Source of the DNA: an uncultured Flavobacteriaceae bacterium
GTDB taxonomy: Bacteria > Bacteroidota > Bacteroidia > Flavobacteriales > Flavobacteriaceae
Reading direction: 5' to 3'
Length of the DNA stretch: 57,868 nucleotides
Assembly (NCBI GenBank): GCA_937936275.1
Contig: CALHCJ010000154.1
Coordinates: forward strand, 1-57,868
Numbering within the stretch: the stretch's first letter is position 1; each line of letters opens with the position of its first letter. Of the stretch, positions 36,768-45,700 are shown one piece after another. The notes under the pieces were generated by a model. It had not been told where the DNA came from. It did no database searches and was given only the letters and a program-made list of their open reading frames with translations. A program made the translations under genes and the position numbers.

Positions 36768-37403
36768 CTAAATCAATTTTTTCTCTACTGCTATTTTAAT
36801 TAGTGAAGCGGCATTTGAAACCTCCATTTTTTGCATTAGATTTCTGCGATGGGTTTCAACGGTCAATGGACTAATAAAAAGTTCTTCGGCTATTGTATTG
36901 GTTGTCTTACCATCAGCAATTAGGCGAAGAATATGCGTTTCTCTCCGAGTAAGTTTTGGACTGTCTTTGCTTTCTTGACTAACAGAGTCAGCAAGTATCT
37001 TTTGTACTTCGCTACCGAAATAAAAATTACCTTGATCTACCTGAGTGATCGCGTTCACCAGTTCATCTGACGTTGCGTTTTTTAAAAGATACCCCTTTAC
37101 TCCGTTTTTAATCATTTGATTAATGATACTGGGCTCGCTGTAGGTACTTAGTCCTAATATTTTTATAGTCGCTCTTTTATCAAGTATGAGTTTTACCATT
37201 TCGACACCGTTAATATCTGGCAGATTTACATCCAAAAGAATAACATCTACAATTTCTTTTTCTAAGAAGTCAAGTGTGTCTTTTCCATTGGTAAAATGAG
37301 TTTTTACCATAAGGGTATGATTATCACTTAAAAGCGTTTTTAACCCCTCAACAACCATAGGGTGATCATCTACTATGAGTACGCTTATCGGTCTATGCTG
37401 CAT
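36768..37403 (-). CDS. NarL/LuxR-type response regulator (pair 2)
   Basis: 211 aa with the ATG at 37403. Receiver domain with D12-D13 and phospho-acceptor D58; LuxR helix-turn-helix at the C-terminus nearly identical in its recognition helix to pair 1. An in-frame ATG at 37454 would add 17 residues inside the kinase gene and before the first beta strand, so it is rejected. The chosen start overlaps the kinase stop by 11 bp, indicating coupling. Confidence 0.92.
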   Translation of the reverse strand: MQHRPISVLIVDDHPMVVEGLKTLLSDNHTLMVKTHFTNGKDTLDFLEKEIVDVILLDVNLPDINGVEMVKLILDKRATIKILGLSTYSEPSIINQMIKNGVKGYLLKNATSDELVNAITQVDQGNFYFGSEVQKILADSVSQESKDSPKLTRRETHILRLIADGKTTNTIAEELFISPLTVETHRRNLMQKMEVSNAASLIKIAVEKKLI

Positions 37404-39414
37404 TGATATTGAGGTGTACGTTAACGGTTGTGCCTTCATTTTCTTCGCTTTCAAAGTCGATATTTCCTTTCAAATAAGCAACTCTGGTTTGCAAGTTTGA
37501 TAATCCCATTCCAGAATTGTTGTGTGCCAATTCTTCATTTTTATTGAATCCTGTACCATTATCTTCAACAGTAATATCAACCGAATCTCCTTCACGCATA
37601 TATTGTACTAAAACTTCAGAGGCTTGTGCATGTTTCACAGCATTATTAATGAGTTCTTGAATAACCCTATACATCGTAACTTGTTGGTTGATGCCAATGC
37701 CTTTATCAGTGCCATAAAATTGTAAAGTAACTTTGGTATCACTACCTGTCATGCTACTACAATAATCTTTTAAAGCGGCTTGAAGTCCAAATTTGACTAA
37801 GGTTTCAGGCATCATATTTCGGGCGATCATACGGAGTTCGGTCAAGGAGTCATCAAGGTCTTTCATCACCTTTTGTAATTGTTTTTTAGGGTATTTTTTT
37901 GGCTCGTCTGTATCTAATTTAGAAAGATTCATGCTAATTCCTGATAATCTCCCCCCCAAACCATCATGTAAATCGATGGCTAGTCGCTTTCGTTCTTTTT
38001 CTTGCCCTTCTATCATTGCAGAAAATACTTTGTTTTGTTGTTCTTGTTTTAGAAGGAGTACTTCAGCTTCTTGTTGACGTTCTTTTTTTCTTGCTTTACG
38101 AAGGCGTTGATTATAAAAGTAATAGCCGCCAAATAGAAGTAATAATAGAATACTAGAAATTCCACCAAGCAAATATGCTTGCGACTTTTTCTTTTCAAGA
38201 GACAGAGCGGTCTCGTTTCTTTCATTTTTCAACAGTAGTATCTCTTTTTCTTTTTCAGAAGTATCGTACTTTAATTCAAGTTCGGTAATACTCTTCAAGT
38301 TTTCTTGAATTTCAAGACTATCATAAATGTCTACCGCAGTCAATAAATCGAAATAAGCACTTTTGTAATTTCCATCAGCTGCATAAAATTGAGATCGTTT
38401 GTAGTGTCCCTGAAAAGCACCTTGGTAATCATTTATCTCTAATTTATAATCAAGGTATTTACCAATGTAATCGCCGGCCATTTTATAATCGCCCATCCGT
38501 TCATAAACCACGGCGTATCTTTGATTTAATAAATTTAGATACCCATATAATTTAAGTTTTTGTATTACTTCTTTGGCCTTATCAAATTCTGCAATAGCTT
38601 TTTTATATTCAGCTAAGCCCGCATAGTACAAACCTTTTTGGGTGTGGTATAATTGCCAATCAGGGTCTTTAGGATTCTTATCTAAATACTTTTTTGCAAT
38701 ATTTAACGGCGCAACCATTTCAGGAATAGAGTCTAGCTCATAAAGTACTTGTGCAAAAGAAAGTTTGTCAAAAATGATGTTCGTGTCTTTTCCATACTTT
38801 TCTTGTAAACGACCACTTATCTGATAACTATCATAAGCTGATTTAGAATCCCCTAAGTTTTCATGAACGATACCAAGGTTTGTATATAAATTGGCTAAAA
38901 AACCATATTCTTTAAGGTATTCAGCCATTGGAATGACCAATTGTGAATATTCAATTTGTTTGTTATAATCACCTTTATAACTATAGTTTACTCCTAAATT
39001 AAAGTAGGCTCGCATGCGCTGTTTTAAAGTGCGTCTTGACGAATCAATTTTGATCAATGCGTCACCCAATTTAATAGCAGTCTTCAATTCTTTTTCGGCC
39101 TTCTCGATTTCGTAGTAATCCATATAGGCACTACCGATAGCTACTCGCGCATTCATAATGCCTTGTGTAAAACTGATGTTTTGACTTTTAGCTAAGGCAT
39201 TAAAGGCGTAAGAGAATGTTTTTGCAGAGTCAATAGTCTCATGTGCTTTGGCAAGATCAACCATCGCATAAATTTTTGCAGTATCAGATTGAACGGTTGC
39301 CAATCGATGCTTCAGGCTATCAATAGTTCTTTGTCTTTCGAGACTTTGTGCCTGCAAAAAAGTTGCAGAAATACCTAGTAAAAATAAAAGCAATCTACGT
39401 CTCAAGCTTTCCAT
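37393..39414 (-). CDS. TPR sensor histidine kinase (pair 2)
   Basis: 673 aa, paralogous to kinase 1 over its full length: signal peptide, TPR array, one membrane helix near 418-440, HisKA_3 with phospho-His H483 (DLHDGLGGRLSGIS), HATPase (NNAVKHA, VEDNGTGFN, GMGLSNLQTRV). The ATG at 39414 opens directly into the signal peptide and is chosen over one at 39450. A palindromic motif lies 64 bp upstream. The order kinase 2-regulator 2-kinase 1-regulator 1 on one strand indicates tandem duplication of the whole pair. Confidence 0.92.
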   Translation of the reverse strand: MESLRRRLLLFLLGISATFLQAQSLERQRTIDSLKHRLATVQSDTAKIYAMVDLAKAHETIDSAKTFSYAFNALAKSQNISFTQGIMNARVAIGSAYMDYYEIEKAEKELKTAIKLGDALIKIDSSRRTLKQRMRAYFNLGVNYSYKGDYNKQIEYSQLVIPMAEYLKEYGFLANLYTNLGIVHENLGDSKSAYDSYQISGRLQEKYGKDTNIIFDKLSFAQVLYELDSIPEMVAPLNIAKKYLDKNPKDPDWQLYHTQKGLYYAGLAEYKKAIAEFDKAKEVIQKLKLYGYLNLLNQRYAVVYERMGDYKMAGDYIGKYLDYKLEINDYQGAFQGHYKRSQFYAADGNYKSAYFDLLTAVDIYDSLEIQENLKSITELELKYDTSEKEKEILLLKNERNETALSLEKKKSQAYLLGGISSILLLLLFGGYYFYNQRLRKARKKERQQEAEVLLLKQEQQNKVFSAMIEGQEKERKRLAIDLHDGLGGRLSGISMNLSKLDTDEPKKYPKKQLQKVMKDLDDSLTELRMIARNMMPETLVKFGLQAALKDYCSSMTGSDTKVTLQFYGTDKGIGINQQVTMYRVIQELINNAVKHAQASEVLVQYMREGDSVDITVEDNGTGFNKNEELAHNNSGMGLSNLQTRVAYLKGNIDFESEENEGTTVNVHLNINAA

Positions 39415-39477
39415 ATTATGTAATTCTAAACCAATATACCATAAGTACATGGGACTATAAATACCTTACATTCAATA

Positions 39478-39504
39478 TACTGGAAAACCAGTAGAAAAAA
39501 ATAC
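39478..39504. promoter_or_regulatory. Repeat motif, copy B (upstream of kinase 2)
   Basis: TACTGGAAAACCAGTA, a palindrome, then GAAAAAAATAC. It lies 64 bp before kinase 2 and is the likely binding site of a NarL-type regulator. Confidence 0.55.
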
Positions 39505-39698
39505 AATCAAAGCGGTATTGTAATGAATATTGATTTTAAATAATTTGATCATGAATAAGAAGTTAAGCCTTTCGAATAGATAAGACGCAAGAAAGCATAC
39601 CTCAAAAATTGCGGTATTTAATGTCATTTCAAAAACTTCGTTTATACGATAAAGGTAAATAGCTGTTGAATATAGTTTTTGGTTAAGCTATTTGCTCT

Positions 39699-39720
39699 GG
39701 CCCCGAAAGGGGCCTTTTTT
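39699..39720 (+). terminator. Orphan rho-independent terminator
   Basis: GGCCCC-GAAA-GGGGCC followed by six T: a very stable GNRA-capped hairpin. No plus-strand gene precedes it within the intergenic region, so it may end a small RNA or act as an attenuator for the outer-membrane protein gene at 39888. Confidence 0.8.
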
Positions 39721-39765
39721 GTAATCAACTATACCACTTGATTTTAGCGATATTTTGATACGAAG

Positions 39766-39814
39766 TACTGGTTTACCAGTAGAAAAAATTACAGGAATCC
39801 AGTAGTGAAAAATA
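39766..39814. promoter_or_regulatory. Repeat motif, copies C and D (upstream of barrel gene)
   Basis: Copy C is the palindrome TACTGGTTTACCAGTA plus GAAAAAATTAC; copy D is the half-site CCAGTAGTGAAAAATAC directly after it. They lie about 75-120 bp before the outer-membrane protein gene. Confidence 0.55.
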
Positions 39815-39887
39815 CAGATTTTGGGGGATTTACCAGCGTACTTATATGCGGTAATTTGCTATCATTATTAAACTAAAAACTATAATT

Positions 39888-40484
39888 ATGAAAAATTTAA
39901 TCACCTTGATGTTAACAGTAACGATTGGGCTAAGTAGTTTTTCTGCTTCCGCACAATATTTTGGAGTAGAAGCTGACTTTGGTATTAGTAATGTATTCAT
40001 TTCAGACCCTAGAGCTACAGACTTAAATAGCTTATTAAGCGCAAAAATCGGTGGCACTGTTGATTTCGATATTTCTGATAATTTTTATTTGCATACGGGT
40101 CTCGGATTTTCAAAAAAGGGAGCTGCTACTTTAAGTGATGGTAATCTTAATCTTTTATATGTTCAAGTACCTGTTGGAGCACGATTTAGCTTTGTTGAAA
40201 TAGGTGCAGAAAGTAGTTTGTATGCTGAAGCGGGTCTTTACACGGGAGTTTTGGTGTCTGCAAGATTCAATGGTTTCAAACAAGATATTGGTAATACGAC
40301 GCTTGACGATTGGAAACCCTTAGATATTGGTTTGTACACAGGTTTTGGTTTTGCTATTAATGATGGCATTGATATTGGATTTACAACAGAATTCGGACTT
40401 ACAAATATTGATCCTGAGCAATCTGTAATAAGTTTTAAAAATGCTGCTTTTATGTTAGGCGCTAATTTTCGTTTTGGATTATAG
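39888..40484 (+). CDS. Outer-membrane beta-barrel protein (porin-like, PorT/OmpW style)
   Basis: 198 aa with a Sec signal peptide (ends SASAQ). Alternating hydrophobic strands, many Gly and aromatic residues at strand ends (YLHTGLGFSKKGAA, LNLLYVQVPVGARF) and a terminal aromatic strand (LGANFRFGL) define an 8-strand-type barrel, as in the Bacteroidota outer-membrane beta-barrel family. Function unknown. Its promoter region shares the palindromic motif seen before both kinases, so it may be a target of the two-component pairs. Ends in a strong terminator. Confidence 0.8.
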   Translation: MKNLITLMLTVTIGLSSFSASAQYFGVEADFGISNVFISDPRATDLNSLLSAKIGGTVDFDISDNFYLHTGLGFSKKGAATLSDGNLNLLYVQVPVGARFSFVEIGAESSLYAEAGLYTGVLVSARFNGFKQDIGNTTLDDWKPLDIGLYTGFGFAINDGIDIGFTTEFGLTNIDPEQSVISFKNAAFMLGANFRFGL

Positions 40485-40540
40485 CGAAAGATATAGACAA
40501 AGACATATAAGTGAGTTTATGTTTGAGTTGGTTTAGTGAA

Positions 40541-40573
40541 AAACCCGTATCGAAAGTTTGATACGGGTTTTTT
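40541..40573 (+). terminator. Terminator after barrel gene
   Basis: An 11-bp perfect stem (AAACCCGTATC/GATACGGGTTT) with an 8-base loop, followed by a T-rich tail. Confidence 0.85.
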
Positions 40574-40668
40574 AATTTTTTGTTTCAAAACAGGTATTTC
40601 AACCAATTTAAAACCATGTTTAACTAAAATATCACTTCATTTCTCAGTTCAGCATAGCATTTGCCTTT

Positions 40669-40685
40669 CTAGTAGTGAACTATTA
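40669..40685. promoter_or_regulatory. Repeat motif, copy E (half-site before small membrane gene)
   Basis: CTAGTAGTGAACTATTA resembles copy A (CTAGTAGAAAACTATAC) in 13 of 17 bases. It lies 13 bp before the ATG at 40698. Confidence 0.35.
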
Positions 40686-40697
40686 AAAAGAAAGATT

Positions 40698-40865
40698 ATG
40701 AAGACGACACTACTTATTAAAGAGATTTACTTAGAAGGTTTTAAAAACTTAGGAAATTTTATTCTGAAGAATTACTTAAAAATCTTCTCATGGTTCTGCT
40801 TTGCACTGATTTTTATTGGATTATACGCATTAATCTTTAGAATGTCTACGGGCTTTGCCTTTTAA
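40698..40865 (+). CDS. Small membrane protein (55 aa)
   Basis: Begins MKTTLLIKEIYLEGFKNLG, then an amphipathic segment and one membrane helix (WFCFALIFIGLYALIF), ending STGFAF. It resembles a small Flavobacteriaceae-specific family annotated as DUF6747, from memory. The ATG at 40698 is chosen because an upstream in-frame extension to 40536 would run through the barrel gene's terminator. A terminator follows at 40915. No known function; position suggests linkage to the neighbouring envelope/two-component genes. Confidence 0.7.
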   Translation: MKTTLLIKEIYLEGFKNLGNFILKNYLKIFSWFCFALIFIGLYALIFRMSTGFAF

Positions 40866-40914
40866 TTAATAGTCTAAAACTAGCGATGATGTATATAAAA
40901 TCAAATCGATAACC

Positions 40915-40945
40915 AAGCCCATAAGAAACACCTTATGGGCTTTTT
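40915..40945 (+). terminator. Terminator after small membrane gene
   Basis: Stem GCCCATAAG/CTTATGGGC with a 6-base loop followed by five T. Confidence 0.85.
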
Positions 40946-40958
40946 AACATATAATAAA

Positions 40959-40991
40959 TTGGAAATAATCCAAATAAATGGAATAATTCCA
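40959..40991. promoter_or_regulatory. Tandem near-palindromes upstream of dinB
   Basis: TTGGAAATAATCCAA (40959-40973) and TGGAATAATTCCA (40979-40991), both near-palindromic, centres 19 bp apart, about two helical turns. They lie 31-63 bp before dinB and are good candidates for the damage-response repressor site of this operon. Confidence 0.5.
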
Positions 40992-41021
40992 TAAATTAGC
41001 TATCCCTTTTTAGAATAGTTA

Positions 41022-42236
41022 ATGAATAAAACCATATTACATATTGATTTAGATACATTTTATGTTTCTGTAGAACGTTTATTGAATAGAGAATTACAGC
41101 ACAAACCATTACTGGTAGGTGGTATCAGTGATCGTGGCGTTGTTGCGGCTTGTAGTTATGAAACTCGAAGTTTTGGAGTTCATTCAGGCATGCCCATGCG
41201 AATGGCCAAAGAACTTTGCCCTGAAGCGGTAGTAATTCGTGGTAATTCGGGAGAGTATAGTAAACATTCTGATGTGGTTACTGAGATCATTAGAGAAGAA
41301 GTACCACTATTCGAAAAATCAAGCGTTGATGAGTTCTATGCTGACCTTTCAGGTATGGATCGCTTTTTTGGTTCTTACAAATTTGCATCTGAAATGCGCG
41401 ACCGTATTATTAACGAAACAGGTTTGCCTATTTCATTCGGACTGTCTTCTAACAAAGTAGTCTCAAAAGTGGCCACAGGTGAAGCAAAACCCAATAATAA
41501 AATCAAGGTCGATAAAGGTCTGGAAAAACCTTTTTTAGCACCACTTTCTATTAAAAAAATACCCATGGTAGGTGATAAAACTTATCAGACGCTGCGAAAC
41601 CTAGGCTTACGAAAAGTGCAAACAGTACAAGAAATGCCTATGGACGTTATGCAACGTGTGCTCGGTAAAAACGGTAGAGTCATTTGGAAACGTGCCAATG
41701 GTATTGACAATACTCCTGTAATACCATTTTGTGAACGAAAATCTATTTCTACAGAACGAACTTTTGATCTCGATACTATTGATGTACATAAGCTACGTGG
41801 CATTTTAATAGCAATGACCGAAAACCTAGCCTATCAATTACGCAGGGGTGAAAAATTGACGGCCTGTATTGCAGTCAAAATTCGATATTCTGATTTCAAC
41901 ACCTATTCAAAACAAATGCGTATTCCATATACCAGTGCTGATCATATTTTGATTCCAAAAATATTGGGGCTATTTAAAGCATTATATAACCGGCGATTAT
42001 TAGTTCGTTTGGTAGGTGTAAAATTTAGCCATTTGGTAGGTGGTAATTATCAGATTAACCTTTTTGATGATACCGAAGAAGTACTCAGTTTGTACAATGC
42101 TATGGATGCGATACGAAAACGGTACGGTGATAAAAGTGTACTAAGAGCTTCGGGTTTAGGTGCTCGAAGTGTGGGTAGATATAATAATCCATTTAATGGT
42201 CAGCCACCTTTGGTGTTGGCACATAGAAAACAATGA
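41022..42236 (+). CDS. dinB: Y-family DNA polymerase (Pol IV)
   Basis: Error-prone translesion polymerase, 404 aa. The catalytic acidic residues are present: D9 in IDLDTFY and D103-E104 in SSVDEFYADL, so the enzyme should be active, unlike ImuB. Finger/palm, thumb (helix-hairpin-helix, IKKIPMVGDKTYQTLRNLG) and little-finger domains follow. A sliding-clamp-binding motif QINLF occurs near residue 345. It heads an operon with dnaE, as in the ImuB-DnaE2-like mutasome cassettes of many bacteria, here without an imuA or recA homologue. Tandem near-palindromes upstream may be the operator. Confidence 0.93.
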   Translation: MNKTILHIDLDTFYVSVERLLNRELQHKPLLVGGISDRGVVAACSYETRSFGVHSGMPMRMAKELCPEAVVIRGNSGEYSKHSDVVTEIIREEVPLFEKSSVDEFYADLSGMDRFFGSYKFASEMRDRIINETGLPISFGLSSNKVVSKVATGEAKPNNKIKVDKGLEKPFLAPLSIKKIPMVGDKTYQTLRNLGLRKVQTVQEMPMDVMQRVLGKNGRVIWKRANGIDNTPVIPFCERKSISTERTFDLDTIDVHKLRGILIAMTENLAYQLRRGEKLTACIAVKIRYSDFNTYSKQMRIPYTSADHILIPKILGLFKALYNRRLLVRLVGVKFSHLVGGNYQINLFDDTEEVLSLYNAMDAIRKRYGDKSVLRASGLGARSVGRYNNPFNGQPPLVLAHRKQ

Positions 42237-42239
42237 TAA

Positions 42240-42268
42240 ATTCCAAATCATAAAATCCAAATTCCAAA
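42240..42268 (+). repeat. Left inverted repeat of the cassette
   Basis: Three GGAATTT-type heptamers read on the minus strand, separated by a variant heptamer. It pairs with 42682-42710 with two mismatches. Confidence 0.8.
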
Positions 42269-42272
42269 GCAT

Positions 42273-42647
42273 ATGAAGCAAAATACAGTTTACAATCTAG
42301 AGAACAGAACATATTTGTTTGCCAGAGAATGTCGATTTCTAATAAGAGAACTATCCAAAATTATAAATAATATTGAGGATGGAAAGCAACTGATAAGAGC
42401 TTCAGGGTCAGTAGGGGCAAATTACATTGAAGCTAATGAAAAACTGGGAGATAAAGATTTTTTGATGAGGACCAAAATTGCGAGAAAAGAATCTAAAGAA
42501 GCCGAATATTGGCTCAGACTTTTAAAAGATTTGAATAGTGATTATCAGGCGAAGGTGAAAGAATTAATTAAAGAAGCTGTTGAATTAAGAAGAATTTTGT
42601 CGGCTATTATTAATAAAAGATCAATTCCCAAGAATCAGTCACTATAA
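42273..42647 (+). CDS. Four-helix-bundle protein (S23/23S-rRNA IVP family)
   Basis: 124 aa, all helical, with the family signature RASGSVGANYIEANEKLGDKD followed by TKIARKESKEAEYWLRLL. The same fold is encoded by intervening sequences inside 23S rRNA genes of Leptospira, Coxiella and others, and resembles Avd of diversity-generating retroelements. It forms pentameric bundles that bind nucleic acid in Avd; here no retroelement is nearby. It sits alone inside a pair of inverted repeats in the dinB-dnaE gap, in the same direction as both. Function unknown. Confidence 0.88.
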   Translation: MKQNTVYNLENRTYLFARECRFLIRELSKIINNIEDGKQLIRASGSVGANYIEANEKLGDKDFLMRTKIARKESKEAEYWLRLLKDLNSDYQAKVKELIKEAVELRRILSAIINKRSIPKNQSL

Positions 42648-42681
42648 ATTATGAAATACTTTTAATTGTGAACGTTCGGAA

Positions 42682-42710
42682 TTTGGAATTTGGAATTTGT
42701 GATTTGGAAT
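42682..42710 (-). repeat. Right inverted repeat of the cassette
   Basis: Tandem heptamers GGAATTT, GGAATTT, GTGATTT, GGAATTT lead directly into the dnaE start at 42718. It pairs with 42240-42268. Confidence 0.8.
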
Positions 42711-42717
42711 TTGTACG

Positions 42718-45700
42718 ATGTATCTGAACTGTCATACATATTATAGCCTCCGTTATGGTACTTTTTCAGAGATAGAGCTTTTGAAGTTAGCACAAGAAAA
42801 TCATGTAAGTCAATTAGTACTTACTGATATTAATACTACTTCTGCAGGACTCAATTTTGTGCGAAAAGCGCCAGAATTCGGAATCACTCCAATATTAGGT
42901 ATTGATTTTAGAAACGGAGTAATACCATGTTTCATAGGTGTTGCCAAAAATAACCAGGGGTATTTAGAGCTGAATAATTTTCTTTCTGAGCATTTGCATC
43001 AAGACAAAGAGATACCGAAAATCGCTCCTGAGTTTAAGAATTCGTATGTCATCTATCCCTTTGATGTAGTGCTTCAAAATGAGATGACAACTTTCGCTTC
43101 ACATGAATTTATAGGTATTTCTATCGCTGATTTGCGTCGGTTACGTTTTTCGAGATTAATGGCCTATAAAACTAAATTAGTGGTACAACAACCTGTGACA
43201 TTTCGCAATAAACGTGATTTCAATGCTCATCGTTTATTGAGAGCTATTGATAATAATACCTTGCTCAGTAAACTTTCAACTACAGAACAAGCAAGTGAAG
43301 AAGAGAAGATGTTTCCTGTGCAGAACTTGGCGAAAGTCTTTGCTGAATATCCTTTTATTTTAGAAAACACAGAACGTTTGATGAATTCATGTTCTATTCG
43401 TTTTGATTTTTCTGAAGGAAGAAAACCACAGAATTTAACCAACTATTTGGACAGTAGAGAAGAAGACGAGAAATTGATTGAAAAGTTATGTCAAGATGGT
43501 TTGCCATACCGATACCCAGAACTGAATAAGGCGATCGAAAATAGAATAGAAAAAGAGCTAACACTTATCAAAGAAATGGGTTTTGTTTCCTATTTTTTGA
43601 TCAATTGGGATATTGTTTCTTACGCCCGAAAAGAAAAATTCTTTTATGTAGGGCGAGGTAGTGGAGCGAATAGTATTGTAGCATATCTATTACGCATTAC
43701 TGATGTCGACCCTATGGAACTCGATCTTTATTTTGAGCGATTCATCAATCTATATCGGGCAAACCCGCCTGACTTTGATATTGATTTTTCGCATCGCGAT
43801 CGGCCGATCATGACGCAGTATATTTTTGAGCGTTTTGAAAACGTTGCCTTATTAGGTACTTATGTCACCTTCAAATGGAGAGGTATGGTACGTGAATTGG
43901 GTAAGGTATTCGGTCTCCCAAAAGATGAAATTGATAATTTATGCGATGGAAATTTTCAAGCTTCCCGATTAGATGGCGTTTCTTCTTTGGTAGTGAAGTA
44001 TACTAAATTATTAGAAGGAATGCCCAATTATCTGAGTATTCACGCAGGCGGAATACTCATTAGTGAAAAACCCTTGCATTGGTTTTCTGCGACGCATTTA
44101 CCTCCGAAAGGATATCCAACAACGCAATACGATATGGTTATTGCTGAAGACGTAGGCTTATATAAGTTTGATATTTTAGGACAACGGGGTTTATCAAAAA
44201 TTAAAGAATCCATAACTATTTTAGAACAAACGCGCCCTGACGAATTTGCACAGTGGGATATTCATGATATTAAAAGATTTAAACGCGACCCGAAAATTAA
44301 TGAGCTTGTAAAAACAGCACAATGTATGGGTTGCTTTTATGTAGAGTCTCCAGCGATGCGCATGTTGCTCAAAAAACTAGAAGTTGATAATTACCTAGGG
44401 CTGGTAGCAGCAAGTTCTATCATTCGACCCGGAGTAGCAAAAAGCGGAATGATGCGAGAATATATTTTGCGACACCGTAATCCAGGTAGAACTGAAGAAA
44501 AAGCACATCCGGTAATGTTAGATATTATGCCTGATACGTATGGTGTTATGGTATATCAAGAAGATGTAATTAAAGTAGCGCATCATTTTGCAGGGCTTGA
44601 TTTAGGAGAGGCAGACGTGCTTCGTCGTGGTATGAGTGGTAAGTTTCGTTCGCGAGAAGAGTTTCAAAGAGTAGAGCAAAAGTTTATTGACAATTGCCGT
44701 CAGAAGGGCTATAAAGATGAACTTATTTTTGAAATATGGAATCAAGTTGCCAGTTTTGCGGGCTATGCTTTTGCTAAAGGTCATTCTGCTTCTTACGCGG
44801 TAGAGAGTTATCAAACCCTTTTTTTACGCGCTTATTTTCCGTTGGAATATATGGTAGCTGTACTAAATAATGGCGGTGGTTTTTATCGTTCAGAATTTTA
44901 TATTCATGAAGCTCGTATGTTAGGTGCTCAAATACATGCGCCATGTATTAATAAAAGTTTCGCAGCGAATTGTATTTATACGAAGCAGTTGTATTTGGGT
45001 TTTATGTATTTAAAAGAATTGGAAACTCGTGTTGTTGAACGTATTCTTAAAGAACGTATTCAAAATGGTATGTTTCTTTCTTTGGAAGATTTTCTAGATC
45101 GTGTTTTAATATCTATAGAGCAAGTAAGCATTTTGATTCGCATTGATGCATTTCGATTTACAGGAACGAATAAGCACGAACTTTTATGGAAGGCACACCT
45201 ATTTTTAAATAAAAATAGCAAAATTGATCATCCCAAGTTATTCAAACCTAAACATCAACATTTTGAAATTCCGAAATTAAATACAACTGATTTAGAGATG
45301 GCTTTTACACAATTAGAACTGTTAGGTTTTTGTTTGTGTAGTCCGTTTGAATTACTGGTAGAACCGCCAAAAAATAGTACAGGTAGTAAAGATCTCGAAC
45401 GCTATTTAAATAAACATATTGATATTTACGGCTATATGGTTACAGTGAAAAACACAAGTACCCATAATGGAAAACGGATGCATTTCGCAACTTTGGTCGA
45501 TCAGCAGGGTTTGGTTTTTGACACCGTGCTTTTTCCACCCGTAGCGGCCAAATACAAATTTCGGGGTCGAGGCATTTATCGCTTTTATGGTAAAGTAGTC
45601 AGCGAGTTCGGATTTTTGAGTATCGAAGTCATTAAAATGAGAAAAGAAGATTATGTGCCTGATCCTAGGTATGCAGATATGAAGACAACGACTAGAGAAC

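Larger units (their letters stand above)
39415..39887. other. 473-bp intergenic region with repeats and orphan terminator
   Basis: Lies between divergent genes. Contains three copies of a repeated motif (39478-39504, 39766-39792, 39796-39814), a strong hairpin terminator on the plus strand (39699-39720) with no gene before it, and a 13-codon ORF (39621-39662). No protein gene of normal size. Confidence 0.65.
42240..42710. mobile_element. IVS-like cassette with 29-bp inverted repeats
   Basis: Left end 42240-42268 and right end 42682-42710 are inverted repeats matching at 27 of 29 positions. Both are built of GGAATTT-like heptamers (reverse-complemented at left), and at the right an additional GGAATTT extends the array to 42678. 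Between them lies only a four-helix-bundle gene. The element begins 4 bp after the dinB stop and ends 7 bp before dnaE, filling the whole gap. There is no transposase, so it is non-autonomous or spreads by another mechanism. Confidence 0.7.

Noticed and set aside
40536-40697. N-terminal extension of the 55-aa membrane protein
   Set aside because: Would start inside the terminator hairpin of the barrel gene and adds no plausible protein sequence.
42678-42712. GGAATTT heptamer array as a CRISPR or simple satellite
   Set aside because: Units are 7 bases with no spacers, and the array is matched by an inverted copy on the other side of the four-helix gene, so it is an element end.
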